This document shows positions 1-8,279 of a DNA stretch of 21,906 nt, piece after piece; within the stretch, counting starts at the first letter, position 1; every line of letters starts with the position of its first letter. The translations under genes and the position numbers were made by a program. Under the pieces are notes generated by a model that was not told the DNA's origin, searched no databases, and worked only from the letters and a program-made list of their open reading frames with translations. The DNA comes from Candidatus Hydrogenedentota bacterium (GTDB taxonomy: Bacteria; Hydrogenedentota; Hydrogenedentia; Hydrogenedentales; CAITNO01): NCBI GenBank assembly GCA_007124105.1, contig SLFT01000351.1, forward strand, positions 1 to 21,906, read 5' to 3'.

Positions 1-186
1 GAATTGTTCCCCTTCCCACGGACGCGCGTCATACGACTGGACCATGCAGAAAACAGCCTCACCATCAATGTCTGTTCGCCCATCAGGCGTATCGGCCGAC
101 AACGTTTCAAGAAAGCGAAACCCCTTCTTGAAACGTTCGCTTGCCCACGGGTAATTATTCCAGTGCGACAACACATCCATCATCAT
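1..186 (-). CDS. YhcH/YjgK/YiaL (TabA) family protein, C-terminus cut by window edge
   Basis: Only the first 62 residues are inside the window, and the reading frame runs off the left edge. The segment ADTPDGRTDIDGEAVF followed by a PWEGEQF stretch matches the N-terminal part of TabA/YhcH proteins, where a TP-(K/D)-G-(K/R)-x-DI-(E/D)-G motif precedes the cupin-like barrel. Known members are small cytosolic proteins of about 150 residues linked to sugar catabolism; YhcH (NanQ) is reported to be a sialic acid anomerase. Three ATG codons lie in tandem at 186, 183 and 180. A GGAGAG at 200-195, eight bases before the first one, favours 186. It is the last minus-strand gene after the Gfo-aroB-TPR set, 164 bp from its neighbour and with its own promoter-like site. 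The family call is good; the substrate is unknown. Confidence 0.82.
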   Translation of the reverse strand, partial: MMMDVLSHWNNYPWASERFKKGFRFLETLSADTPDGRTDIDGEAVFCMVQSYDARPWEGEQF

Positions 187-209
187 AATGCGTACTCTCC
201 TTGTTCACA

Positions 210-239
210 AACATACCGTAAACCACGCCACCCATGCAA
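210..239 (-). promoter_or_regulatory. Candidate sigma70-like promoter for the YhcH-family gene
   Basis: On the minus strand TTGCAT (239-234) and TATGTT (215-210) are separated by 18 bp. The expected start would leave a leader of about 17 nt carrying the GGAGAG ribosome site. It lies in the 164-bp gap after the preceding gene. This is a match by eye only. Confidence 0.35.
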
Positions 240-350
240 GAGCAAGGAAAAAGTTCCGGCTGATCGCCCCCGCGTTTATACGCTCCTTGAACCGATTGGC
301 GTCGCTACATACATCCCTTCATGATGGTAAGAGCCGAGAGCAGGGGATGT

Positions 351-1019
351 CTACTCTTCCTCTTCTTCTTCCGTTTCCAGCTGATCATCAAAAGTAGTTT
401 CGATGTGTTCGGGCACGACGCCGGGTGCGTCGGGCGCGGGCGTGGGGAAGAACAACTCCAGTTGCTGCAAGCGTATAAAATTGTATCGTTTCAGCAGGCG
501 CATGGTCTGAAGTGTCTGGGATGGCGCGTAATTGTTCTGCGCGGAAATGAGCCGCAGCATATCGGCGAGCAAGGTTGGAAACTCGATAATATGGTCAATG
601 CCCGCTTTTTGGAGCAGCCGTACCGCTTGGGTACGGCCCTGTGGCGATGCGGCGAATTCGGACACGACGAGCACGATCTTGTAGTCCGCGGAGTTAAACA
701 CCGTGTCAGCAATGGCGCGGGTCTGTTCCGAGGCAACCCGCGTAAAGACCGGATTCGCTTCGATGACGGAGGCGTACATACGGTCGGCGTGCCAGGCGCG
801 CACCTCGACCACGGCCCGTTGAATGGACTGGACATCGCCCGGACGCAACAAACACTCGGCGGGGTCGCCCGGCGCTGCGGGTTTAGGCTGTTCGACAAAC
901 AACAGCGAGCCTGCGGTATCCACATTGCGCAACGCTTCATCAAACTGCCAGTGGGGCAACACATAAAAAAGATTCAGTTCGAAAAATTCACGAACAAGCT
1001 GCATGTTGAGATCGCTCAC
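351..1019 (-). CDS. Unrecognised 222-residue protein with acidic C-terminal tail
   Basis: I do not recognise the family. The protein is soluble, with no signal peptide or membrane segment. Residues 6-30 (MQLVREFFELNLF onward) look helical. Residues 65-85 and 112-152 look like alternating strands and helices (VVEVRAW; YKIVLVVSEF; QAVRLLQKAGIDHIIEFPTLL), compatible with a small alpha/beta domain. Residues 192-204 are proline-rich, and the end is a run of glutamates. The start is GTG at 1019, which shares four bases (GTGA) with the stop of the upstream TPR gene; an AAAGGGA lies a few bases before it inside that gene. An internal ATG at residue 6 is the alternative. The overlap suggests translational coupling and a job shared with the TPR protein. 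A nuclease-like fold is a possibility I cannot support. Confidence 0.72.
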   Translation of the reverse strand: MSDLNMQLVREFFELNLFYVLPHWQFDEALRNVDTAGSLLFVEQPKPAAPGDPAECLLRPGDVQSIQRAVVEVRAWHADRMYASVIEANPVFTRVASEQTRAIADTVFNSADYKIVLVVSEFAASPQGRTQAVRLLQKAGIDHIIEFPTLLADMLRLISAQNNYAPSQTLQTMRLLKRYNFIRLQQLELFFPTPAPDAPGVVPEHIETTFDDQLETEEEEEE

Positions 1020-1876
1020 CGGCTTCCCTTTCCATCGCTGTCCGACGGAATCGCTTCACCGTCGGCCAGCTGTTGGCCCGCGGGATGGTCTGGCGCCAAC
1101 GCCAACAGTTCTCGGCCAATTTCCCGCGCTTGCTCATCATGGCCCAGGGCGCGCAGACACATCCCTTTCATGTTCAGTATATCGGGAAACGAAAAATGCT
1201 CCTGATACGCGGCGTAATGGGCGTCCCGCTCCGCTTTTTCCAATGCGGCTTCAAAGTCCGCAAGGGCCGCGCTGTAGTTCTCCTGGTAGAAGTATACACA
1301 ACCGCGCAAGTAGTGTCCGGCAGGCTGTTCAGGGTTGGCGTCAATGGATTGGTCCATGAGCTCCACCGCCTTGCTGTAGTTTGCCATGGCTACTTCGGGC
1401 ATGTCGCACTTGTCCGCGGCGCGGGCCAACAACAACCGCGCATCGAAATGGGCATACCCCTGCTCGAGCGCGTGTTGCGCCAGTCCAACTACCGTACCCC
1501 ATTGCTCTTTTGCGGCGGCGCACCGCGCCAGTCCCATGATGGCGCGTGGATCGTCGGACTTCACTTGCAGCGCATTCGAAAAAGCGTTGCGCGCCTCCTC
1601 CACCTTGTCCAACAGCAGCAAGGCGTAGCCAGTATCCACCAGCAGTGGCGCGACGGTGGGCATAAGTTTTGTTGCCGCGCGCAATTCCGTCAATGCCTCT
1701 TGAGGTCGGCATAAGCGCAGATAGCATTTGCCCAGCTGATGGCGCGCACTGTGCAATTGCGTGTCCAATTCGAGGGCGCGCTTGAACCGGCTCACGGCCA
1801 GTTGAACATCGCCTTTCATGGCAGCGGTCAGGCCTTCTTCATAGTAACTGTGGGCTGTTTCACCGCCGAATAACAT
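1016..1876 (-). CDS. Tetratricopeptide repeat protein
   Basis: The 286-residue protein is built almost wholly of TPR-like helix pairs. Clear repeats lie at about residues 7-40 (EEGLTAAMKGDVQLAVSRF), 41-74 (ARHQLGKCYLRLCRPQEAL), 75-108 (DTGYALLLLDKVEEARNAF) and 184-217 (GHYLRGCVYFYQENYSAAL), with weaker ones at about 109-178 and 235-266. There is no signal peptide or membrane segment, so it is probably a cytosolic scaffold for protein contacts. The start at 1876 is supported by AGGAGA five bases upstream. It begins 32 bp after the aroB stop, and its own stop overlaps the start of the next gene by four bases. TPR proteins have no intrinsic function that can be read from sequence; its partner may be the 222-residue protein. 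Confidence 0.88.
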   Translation of the reverse strand: MLFGGETAHSYYEEGLTAAMKGDVQLAVSRFKRALELDTQLHSARHQLGKCYLRLCRPQEALTELRAATKLMPTVAPLLVDTGYALLLLDKVEEARNAFSNALQVKSDDPRAIMGLARCAAAKEQWGTVVGLAQHALEQGYAHFDARLLLARAADKCDMPEVAMANYSKAVELMDQSIDANPEQPAGHYLRGCVYFYQENYSAALADFEAALEKAERDAHYAAYQEHFSFPDILNMKGMCLRALGHDEQAREIGRELLALAPDHPAGQQLADGEAIPSDSDGKGSR

Positions 1877-1908
1877 ACGCGTCTCCTATGTAATAAGACA
1901 TAGTCATA

Positions 1909-3000
1909 TCAGTACGCCCGCAACGCGTCAAACGCCGCGCGCGCCTGGTCTTCGGTAATATCGGCGCGTCGCGCCACCACGCCTAAGCGTTCAGGCACAA
2001 TAAACGTCAATGTGCCCGCGCGCGCTTTCTTGTCTTTTTTCATGGCCGCCAATGCAGCGTCCACGGGAATCGCGGGCCATTTCGTCGGCAGACCGTACGC
2101 TTCGATACAGGCATGTTGTCGTTCTGTAAACGCGTTGTCCACCACGCCCAGGTTCCGCGCAAGAACGCCCGCGGCGATCATGCCCAGGGCCACGGCCTCG
2201 CCATGCAGAAACAACGCGTAGTTGCTGACCGTTTCCAGCGCATGGCCAAAGGTGTGACCATAGTTCAGGATGGCGCGTCTGCCGTGTTCATGTTCGTCTT
2301 CCACCACCACCTCGGACTTAATCTCGCACGAGCGGGCAATGGGATATTCCAGCGCGTCAAGGTCGCCCGCAACAATAGCGGACGCGTGGGTTTCCATATA
2401 CGCGAACAACTCGGCGTCGGCAATGACGCCGTGTTTGATAATCTCGGCACAACCCGCGCGCAACTCGCGCGCCGGCAGGGTGCGCAACAGTTCCATGTCA
2501 ATAATAACGCCCAGCGGCTGATGAAACGCGCCAATGGCGTTCTTGCCCAGGGCATGGTCCACAGCCGTCTTCCCTCCTACGCTTGAATCCACTTGCGCCA
2601 CCACCGTGGTCGGAACCTGTACATAAGGGATGCCGCGCATAAAACAGGCGGCGGCAAATCCGGCTACATCGCCCACAACGCCGCCGCCAAGGGCCACCAG
2701 GGCGCTCGCGCGGTCAAGGCCACCCGCAAGCATGGCGCCGCATATTTCCTCGATGCGCGCCAGTTGCTTGCTCGATTCTCCCGCGGGCATGACATGGTCA
2801 ACACAGCGGTAACCCACATTCTCAATGACGGCGCGAACGCGCTCCGCGTACAGCGGCGCTACGGTTGTATCCGTAACCAGGCCGATGGCGCCGCGTATCC
2901 CTGCCGCGCGAAGGCAGTCGCCCACGAGCGGCAGGATATCCCGGCCAATATGAATGTCATAACGCCGGTCGCCAAGAGGAACATGTATCTTTTGCGCCAT
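1909..3000 (-). CDS. aroB: 3-dehydroquinate synthase
   Basis: This cytosolic enzyme makes 3-dehydroquinate from DAHP (3-deoxy-D-arabino-heptulosonate 7-phosphate), the second step of the shikimate pathway, using NAD+ and a divalent metal. At 363 residues it has the usual length. Visible signatures are the NAD-binding GGGVVGD (residues 105-111), the substrate loop DSSVGGKTAVDH (138-149), LNYGHTFGHALE (245-256) and LHGEAVALGM (265-274). The expected metal ligands are E186, H249 and H266, with the same spacing as in E. coli AroB. The start ATG at 3000 follows AGGGAG with a 10-base spacer. It lies 19 bp after the Gfo/Idh/MocA gene and 32 bp before the TPR gene. No other shikimate gene is in the window. 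Related sugar-phosphate cyclases exist, but the motifs here are those of AroB. Confidence 0.96.
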   Translation of the reverse strand: MAQKIHVPLGDRRYDIHIGRDILPLVGDCLRAAGIRGAIGLVTDTTVAPLYAERVRAVIENVGYRCVDHVMPAGESSKQLARIEEICGAMLAGGLDRASALVALGGGVVGDVAGFAAACFMRGIPYVQVPTTVVAQVDSSVGGKTAVDHALGKNAIGAFHQPLGVIIDMELLRTLPARELRAGCAEIIKHGVIADAELFAYMETHASAIVAGDLDALEYPIARSCEIKSEVVVEDEHEHGRRAILNYGHTFGHALETVSNYALFLHGEAVALGMIAAGVLARNLGVVDNAFTERQHACIEAYGLPTKWPAIPVDAALAAMKKDKKARAGTLTFIVPERLGVVARRADITEDQARAAFDALRAY

Positions 3001-3019
3001 TCGTGGGCATCTCCCTGGG

Positions 3020-4054
3020 TCAGTGTTTAATTTTGACTGTACGTCCTGTCAACGCGGCCTTCTCAGCGGCCAGGATGACTTCCAGCGACTTCATCCCTTC
3101 ATACCCGCTGCAGAAGGGTTTCTCTTCGCCCTTGACGGCGCGGCAGAACGCGCCGCCCACGTCCAGCCCCCAGCCGCCCGCGGTATTGGTCGGCGGCGGC
3201 GGCAATTCAAAGGTAATCTGGCATTCCGGATTGACCAGATACGCTACCAGCGGCCTGTCGGGGAACAGACAAATCTGGAGCGTACCGTTTGTGCAGTGGA
3301 ACACCGTGTAATTCGCTTCGGCCCCTTTTACGGTCCACGATGCCGCCAGCGTACCCACCGTACCGTCGGTAAACTTCAAGGCGGAGACAAAATTGTCTTC
3401 TACTGTGGAGCGCGTTTTTTCGAGACGCTCGGAAAACGCCCCCACTTCGGCCACTTCTTTGCCCGTGAGATAACGCAACAGGTCTGCTTTGTGAACGCCC
3501 AAATCCGCCATGGCGCCGAAGCGCGCTTCCTTCTTCTTGAAGAACCACTTGCCCGTGGGGCTCCAGTATTCTGGACCCGCATGACCGAACATGGCGGTAA
3601 TATGCAGTACCTTGCCCATGATCCCGCTGTCCATCACTTCTTTCGCTTTTACGTGGGCCGGGAACAGACGCTGGCTCTGATTGACCAGCAACAGTCGGTC
3701 CGCCTTTTCGGCGGCGTCCAGCATTTTTTTGGCTTCGGCGAGACTCGCCGCCATGGGCTTTTCAACAAGCACATTGCAGCCGGCTTTCAATACGGCAATG
3801 GAAACAGACGCGTGCAGGTGATTGGGCAGACATACAGAAACCGCCTCCACGTCCGCCTTCTTAAGCATTTCCTTATAGTCCGAAAAGACCTGCGCGTCCG
3901 GCGCCAGCCTGTCGGCCAGCGCGACCGCCTTGCTTTTCACCGCGTCGCAGACCGCGACCAGTTCGGCGTCGGGACTGCACACATAATCCGGCCCATGCAA
4001 ATGCTCGGCAATCGCGCCGCAACCAATAATGCCAACACGTACTTTCCTGCTCAT
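3020..4054 (-). CDS. Gfo/Idh/MocA family NAD(P)-dependent oxidoreductase
   Basis: A 344-residue sugar or polyol dehydrogenase-like protein. The Rossmann domain opens with GIIGCGAIA (residues 8-16). The family motif EKP is at 98-100, with K99 as the expected catalytic lysine. The catalytic-helix motif ADLGVHKADLLRYL (183-196) carries D184 and H188. The C-terminal part is the alpha/beta domain with an open sheet typical of the family. The start at 4054 follows AAGGAAGG. Members act on inositol, glucose derivatives, amino sugars or glycosides, and the sequence does not show which. It is the first gene of a likely operon with aroB, the TPR gene and the 222-residue protein. The 272-bp upstream region holds the promoter and palindrome listed separately. 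Confidence 0.92.
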   Translation of the reverse strand: MSRKVRVGIIGCGAIAEHLHGPDYVCSPDAELVAVCDAVKSKAVALADRLAPDAQVFSDYKEMLKKADVEAVSVCLPNHLHASVSIAVLKAGCNVLVEKPMAASLAEAKKMLDAAEKADRLLLVNQSQRLFPAHVKAKEVMDSGIMGKVLHITAMFGHAGPEYWSPTGKWFFKKKEARFGAMADLGVHKADLLRYLTGKEVAEVGAFSERLEKTRSTVEDNFVSALKFTDGTVGTLAASWTVKGAEANYTVFHCTNGTLQICLFPDRPLVAYLVNPECQITFELPPPPTNTAGGWGLDVGGAFCRAVKGEEKPFCSGYEGMKSLEVILAAEKAALTGRTVKIKH

Positions 4055-4107
4055 AACAACCTTCCTTGTTTTTTAACTATCTACCAATAAAGCTCAAAAG
4101 TGAACTG

Positions 4108-4129
4108 GGTGGGTGAAGCGAAACCCACC
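4108..4129. repeat. Hairpin with GGTGGGT/ACCCACC arms
   Basis: Perfect 7-bp arms at 4108-4114 and 4123-4129 enclose an 8-nt loop. It lies in the leader region of the Gfo/Idh/MocA gene. The type (GGTGGGT, TTCGCTTC, ACCCACC on the other strand) resembles dispersed intergenic palindromes that I recall from other bacterial genomes. No T-run follows, so it is not a typical intrinsic terminator. Confidence 0.6.
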
Positions 4130-4192
4130 GGGACAACTACTTTGCAGTCCGACACGCCAACGCGTGAACACCATACAACATTTCTTGTTTGT

Positions 4193-4220
4193 GAACCCGG
4201 CTTTCGCCGGCCTACGGTTC
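4193..4220. repeat. Hairpin with CCGGC/GCCGG arms and flanking GAACC/GGTTC
   Basis: The core CCGGC (4197-4201), loop TTTC and GCCGG (4206-4210) is perfect. GAACC (4193-4197) and GGTTC (4216-4220) add an outer complementary pair that overlaps the core by one base. It is another intergenic palindrome of dispersed-repeat type, in the leader between the proposed promoter and the Gfo/Idh/MocA start. Confidence 0.55.
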
Positions 4221-4277
4221 TATCCCCAAGCCTGTGATATGCCATAGCCGCAACAAAACCATACATATTCCACTCAA

Positions 4278-4307
4278 TTGTAGAAGGAACATGCGTTACA
4301 ACGCAAG
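4278..4307 (-). promoter_or_regulatory. Candidate promoter with operator-like palindrome for the Gfo-aroB operon
   Basis: On the minus strand TTGCGT (4307-4302) and TACAAT (4283-4278) are 18 bp apart. A perfect palindrome, TGCGTT-AC-AACGCA (4293-4306), covers most of the -35 box, which is where a repressor would block transcription. It lies just after the YjbQ stop and gives a leader of more than 200 nt carrying two hairpins. No regulator gene is in the window. Seen by eye only. Confidence 0.42.
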
Positions 4308-4326
4308 CCAAAGCGGTCTACAGGCG

Positions 4327-4740
4327 CTATTCCCCCATTGCCTTGATGACCAGTCGTTTGCGGCGCAGGCCGTCAAATTCGGCGTAATACACCTGCTGCC
4401 ACGGCCCCAGGTCAAGGCGGCCCTCTGTGATGGGCACAATCACCTCGTGGTGAACGATCATGCTTTTCAGGTGGGCGTCGCCGTTTGTCTCGCCCGTGCC
4501 ATGATGCCGGTAGTCGTCCCTGTACGGGGCAAGTTCCTCGAGCCAGTCGTCAATGTCCTGGATGAGCCCGCTCTCCGCATCGTTTACATAGACGCCCGCG
4601 GTAATGTGCATGGCGCTCACCAGCACCATGCCCTCGCGGATGCCGCTCTTGCGCACCACCGCCTCCACTTCGGAGGTGATGTTAATGTATTCTCGTTTCT
4701 TGCGCGTGTTGAATTCCATGTACTCCGTTGCAAATTTCAT
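4327..4740 (-). CDS. YjbQ family protein (UPF0047, secondary thiamine-phosphate synthase family)
   Basis: A 137-residue protein of the YjbQ/UPF0047 family, normally about 130-140 residues and cytosolic. Family landmarks are HITAGVYVNDAE (residues 45-56), the DAHLKSM stretch (88-94) and the C-terminal signature ending GRLDLGPWQQVYYAEFDG (107-124). The usual GTWQ is GPWQ here. Family members can replace thiamine-phosphate synthase weakly in vitro, and the true role is unsettled. The start at 4740 follows an AAGGAGAAAGGA stretch. It lies 77 bp after the PQQ-protein stop on the same strand, so read-through from that gene is possible. Confidence 0.88.
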   Translation of the reverse strand: MKFATEYMEFNTRKKREYINITSEVEAVVRKSGIREGMVLVSAMHITAGVYVNDAESGLIQDIDDWLEELAPYRDDYRHHGTGETNGDAHLKSMIVHHEVIVPITEGRLDLGPWQQVYYAEFDGLRRKRLVIKAMGE

Positions 4741-4817
4741 TGTGGATTCCTTTCTCCTTGAAATAGACAGGTATCATCGTTTCCCATAGTGTACAAAAAC
4801 ATCGCAGGCGTTGCTGC

Positions 4818-7800
4818 TTAATGCGTCCGGGGCTGCCCGCCCGCGAGCGCTTCGGGCAACAGCGCGATGGACGTTTGCAGCGGATAGGCGCAGGTGCATC
4901 CGGAACTTGACTCGGGAACCATCAGGATGCCGCCCGCCGGGATTATGTTAAGCCAGCAACCGGGACGATTTACTTCAGTAAGCGGTATGCCTTCAGTGGT
5001 GTCTACATCGGTTGGATACATGCGCGGTACGCCGCCGCGTCCGAACAGATAATGGGTAGAACCGGTCAGGCCGCCACAACCGTGGCCGCCGCGATAGGCG
5101 ATGTAGTCCTTTTGCTCGCCTGTTTCCAGGCAAAACGCATAGGGTCGCGCATAAATGGTGTTTGTCGCAAGTACCGGATGCTGCCATTGTTCGCCGTGAG
5201 AGCCTTCCAGGGGCGACAAGTCGGTGCCGCGTATGTTCAGCCCCGGGAACTTCGTTTGCCAACGGTCTTCGCCGGAAGCCATGTCAAAGGCGACCAAATC
5301 GTAGTACAGGCGGTCCCCCTCGTTGTAGGAGCCCGACGCAATCAACAGGCCGTCCCGCCCGTTCAAATAGGCGATATGCTCGAAGGGAAGCGACACCGCT
5401 CGTTCCCAGGCGACGGCGCCGCTCGCGGCGTCCAACGCCACCAGAAACGCGTCTTCGCCAAGAAACTCATCTATCCGGATGCGTCCGTTTGTATTGTCCA
5501 GGGCCACAGCGTTTCGGCTCTCCATCAGGTATACCCGCCCTTCATCCACTGTGATCATGGCGTTCAAGACGCGTCCGTTCTGGTAAAGCCATTTGGTGTC
5601 GCCCGTGGCGCGGTCAACGGCAAAGAGATATTCACTCATGATCACCGGCCTGTAATCGCCTTCAAGTACGCTCACCATGGCCTTGCTCATGGTGTCGAAA
5701 GACGCGCCCTGGGCCTGACCGCTGCCCACGAGCAACGCGCCCACGCTGTTCAAGTAGCCCCAGTCCCGAGGCGCGTCGTCCGGTTGCGGCGCCTTCATGA
5801 CGCGTTCTCTATTGCCGCTGGCGACATCCACCACCCAGCACTCGTCCTGGCGCGCAATATACAGCCGGTCATCGGAAAGCAATTGGTGGCCGCTGTCCTT
5901 CATGGAACCGATGCGCCGAGAGTCCGGCACATCAAGTTCCCACAAGGGAAAGCCGTTGTACCCGTCCACGGTAACGACCTTGTTGTTGGCGGTAATGAAC
6001 AGGCGTCCCTTTTGGAACAACGCGGACATGGGCCGGTGATGTCTGTCCACCATCTCACGCGGTCCTGGATCGCCAAACCATTGCGCCGTGACAGGACCGC
6101 GCAGTTCGTCGCCGCTGTAGGCCGTGTGCGACGCGTCCGCGTATAGCTGCGTCCATTCGCCCGCGCCCGGAACAGCGCCGCGTTCAAACACCAACCAGTC
6201 CCCCGAATCATGGAAGCCATCGCCGTCGTTGGTCGCATAACGGCGCAATTGCTCGCGCGCGGTTTGTTGCAGATAGGCCCGCCCGCCATAGGGACGGAGC
6301 GCCCGGTAAATATCTGTCACATCCCAGGAAAGCGTCCCCTGTTCGGGATCGTCCACGGAAACAATCAGGTTGGCCATATACGTGGTAAAGGGTAATTGAC
6401 TGTCGCCAAGGTGATGCATAACAATGCGCGTCCCGTACAACCCCGTATCAGCAAGGAATGCGCGCGCGGCGTCAACCTTTTCCGCGTCCTGTTCAAGGCC
6501 GATCACATGCAAATCGCTGTTCCTGGCCAGTTCATAGGCAAGCCTACCCTCGCCCGCTCCAAGCGCCAGACAATACCCTTTTGTAATGCCTGACTCCTCC
6601 AGGATATGTCGGGCGGTGTTGACGTAATGCGCCGAGCGCTCATCCGCGGGATAGGGCGCGTCTGCCCGCGCGACCGTCACCGTTCGGCCCGGCGCATCCT
6701 CCCGTGCGCTGAAACAATAGATATGGCCAAGGCTTGAACTGGCGTACAAACGCCCGTTTGCGGCGGCGAGGCCGTACACCCGTCCTTCAACGTCCTGTTG
6801 CCATATTTTCTCGCCATCGGTCTTGCGCAAGGCGTATACCCGGTCCTGGCCGCCCAGGAACAATGTGTCGCCAACAAGTATCATGGCGTACGGGTCTTCC
6901 GCAGGCCGTTTCCAGCGATAGCATGATTCCTGCTCAGTTTCCAGCGCGGTGATTTCGTCAGACAACTTTGTAATCTCCGCCTCAACGCTTCTTCGCGTTT
7001 CCCTGTTATCGCGGTCCAAGTCGCGTAGTTGACGACGCAACCCATCCAGCCCATCGTTTCGTTGGTTGATTGCCACGGATGAGTCAAGGTAACGCTGGCG
7101 TTCGAGCGCTGACACCTCGCCGGGCGATTGCAGATAGGCAATCCCCTCATGAACCAACATGCGCACACCAGGGAAAGTGGCAATGCGCTCGCGCGTGTCC
7201 TGGCCCGTATAATGCAGCTGGTTTACGGCGCGTACGCCGGGCCCGCTTACCACGGCGTCTTCCACCAGCAGCGCGTAGGCGCCGCCCGGCCCCTGCATGG
7301 CGCCCAGGTTCGCCAGCGTTTCCCGCTCGAACATGACGGGCGCGGTGCGTCCGGTGGGCGTGAACAGGCGCGTGGAGGACGCAAGCAAATACCCCTGCGG
7401 CGATATATCTTTGGCGAGACCGCTGGTAATCACCTCTCCAGTGACGGCGTCCAAGGCGCATTTATACACCTGCTGTGGCGGGAAAAGGCCGGTAAAAAAA
7501 TAGGCGGCGCCGTCGTCCACCAAAACACCCGTCCGCGCGGGCGCATAGGAAATGGCGCGGCTGTTGCCCGGCAACCGCCTATCATGGTCGGCGGGCGAAT
7601 ACTTCCACACCAACGCTCCCGTATCCGCCCGGACGCAATAGGCGTAGCCGTCGTCCGAGCTGAAATAGACGCGTCCATCCGCCACCGTGGGCGCAAGACG
7701 GACGGGTCCGTCCGTGAAAAAGCGCCAGCGCAATGCGCCCGTGGCCGCGTCAAGGCAATACACCTGATCGTCGGCGGACGAGCCGTAGTACACTGCGTCG

Positions 7801-8084
7801 CCCGCGCTGACCACGTGATAGGCGCGATCGTATACCACCACCGGACTCAATTCGCGCACCTGATTCCAGTAATCTTGTTTCGCCGGTTCAGGCCATGCCG
7901 GTTGGGGCGGCTGATTCGGCGTAAGCTTCCATTCCAGGCGCAACGGCATTTCCAGCGTCATCGGCGTGATGCCGCTGCGCTGCGCGTCGCGCATATACGT
8001 CGGCCAGTCTTCCGGAAGCGCTGTAGTCGAATACGCTCCCGCAAGAAAAAGTACGACAAGCAGCCAGATGGTGTTCTTTTTCAT
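4818..8084 (-). CDS. Exported PQQ-type beta-propeller protein with internal methyltransferase-like domain
   Basis: A protein of 1088 residues with a signal peptide (MKKNTIWLLVVLFLAGAYS, cut near residue 22). Blades of PQQ/BamB type run from about 96 to 161 (for example VYCLDAATGALRW and DGYAYCVRADTGALVW) and on to about 320. A charged coiled coil follows (326-386), then another blade (396-461, RVYALRKTDGEKIW). Residues 481-636 read as a Rossmann methyltransferase: motif I CLALGAGEGRLAYELA (505-520), then HVIGLE with the acidic residue at 531. Further propeller blades run from 641 to about 1071 (YLFAVDRATGDTKW, LVALDAASGAVAWE), ending in a cysteine-containing HGCGG...SGCTC region. I chose ATG 8084 over an upstream ATG at 8141 because AGAAAGGA lies six bases before it and the signal peptide starts there. 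The enzymatic activity is unknown; PQQ binding itself is not shown. Confidence 0.9.
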   Translation of the reverse strand: MKKNTIWLLVVLFLAGAYSTTALPEDWPTYMRDAQRSGITPMTLEMPLRLEWKLTPNQPPQPAWPEPAKQDYWNQVRELSPVVVYDRAYHVVSAGDAVYYGSSADDQVYCLDAATGALRWRFFTDGPVRLAPTVADGRVYFSSDDGYAYCVRADTGALVWKYSPADHDRRLPGNSRAISYAPARTGVLVDDGAAYFFTGLFPPQQVYKCALDAVTGEVITSGLAKDISPQGYLLASSTRLFTPTGRTAPVMFERETLANLGAMQGPGGAYALLVEDAVVSGPGVRAVNQLHYTGQDTRERIATFPGVRMLVHEGIAYLQSPGEVSALERQRYLDSSVAINQRNDGLDGLRRQLRDLDRDNRETRRSVEAEITKLSDEITALETEQESCYRWKRPAEDPYAMILVGDTLFLGGQDRVYALRKTDGEKIWQQDVEGRVYGLAAANGRLYASSSLGHIYCFSAREDAPGRTVTVARADAPYPADERSAHYVNTARHILEESGITKGYCLALGAGEGRLAYELARNSDLHVIGLEQDAEKVDAARAFLADTGLYGTRIVMHHLGDSQLPFTTYMANLIVSVDDPEQGTLSWDVTDIYRALRPYGGRAYLQQTAREQLRRYATNDGDGFHDSGDWLVFERGAVPGAGEWTQLYADASHTAYSGDELRGPVTAQWFGDPGPREMVDRHHRPMSALFQKGRLFITANNKVVTVDGYNGFPLWELDVPDSRRIGSMKDSGHQLLSDDRLYIARQDECWVVDVASGNRERVMKAPQPDDAPRDWGYLNSVGALLVGSGQAQGASFDTMSKAMVSVLEGDYRPVIMSEYLFAVDRATGDTKWLYQNGRVLNAMITVDEGRVYLMESRNAVALDNTNGRIRIDEFLGEDAFLVALDAASGAVAWERAVSLPFEHIAYLNGRDGLLIASGSYNEGDRLYYDLVAFDMASGEDRWQTKFPGLNIRGTDLSPLEGSHGEQWQHPVLATNTIYARPYAFCLETGEQKDYIAYRGGHGCGGLTGSTHYLFGRGGVPRMYPTDVDTTEGIPLTEVNRPGCWLNIIPAGGILMVPESSSGCTCAYPLQTSIALLPEALAGGQPRTH

Positions 8085-8090
8085 CCGTAG

Positions 8091-8098
8091 TCCTTTCT
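8091..8098 (-). promoter_or_regulatory. Ribosome binding site that fixes the start of the propeller-methyltransferase protein
   Basis: AGAAAGGA lies six bases before ATG 8084. The longer in-frame start at 8141 would place 19 polar residues before the signal peptide. Confidence 0.65.
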
Positions 8099-8279
8099 GA
8101 GGTTCTGGGGAACATCGCGCATAACGCTTCGCGTCCTCCATAAACCTTAAGAGTTTCTATGTTGTTCGCGCTTTCGTGTACCAGGTTGCGCATATAATCT
8201 CGTGTTGATGCGTCAACATGGGCGCGTTGAGCGCGAAAAGCATTAAAAAAATCATAACGGTATTCCCGAAAAGTTTCCG

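Noticed and set aside
321..1205. Long plus-strand open frame of 294 residues
   Set aside because: It is the antisense shadow of the 222-residue protein and the TPR gene; the composition is arginine and glycine rich and no family is recognisable.
3023..4090. Plus-strand open frame of 355 residues
   Set aside because: Antisense to the Gfo/Idh/MocA gene, whose motifs are clear.
4081..4311. Minus-strand open frame of 76 residues in the gap before the Gfo gene
   Set aside because: Its translation runs through the two hairpin repeats and has no ribosome site or recognisable family.
5052..8090. Two plus-strand open frames (5052-6146 and 7128-8090)
   Set aside because: Both are antisense to the propeller-methyltransferase gene in GC-rich DNA.
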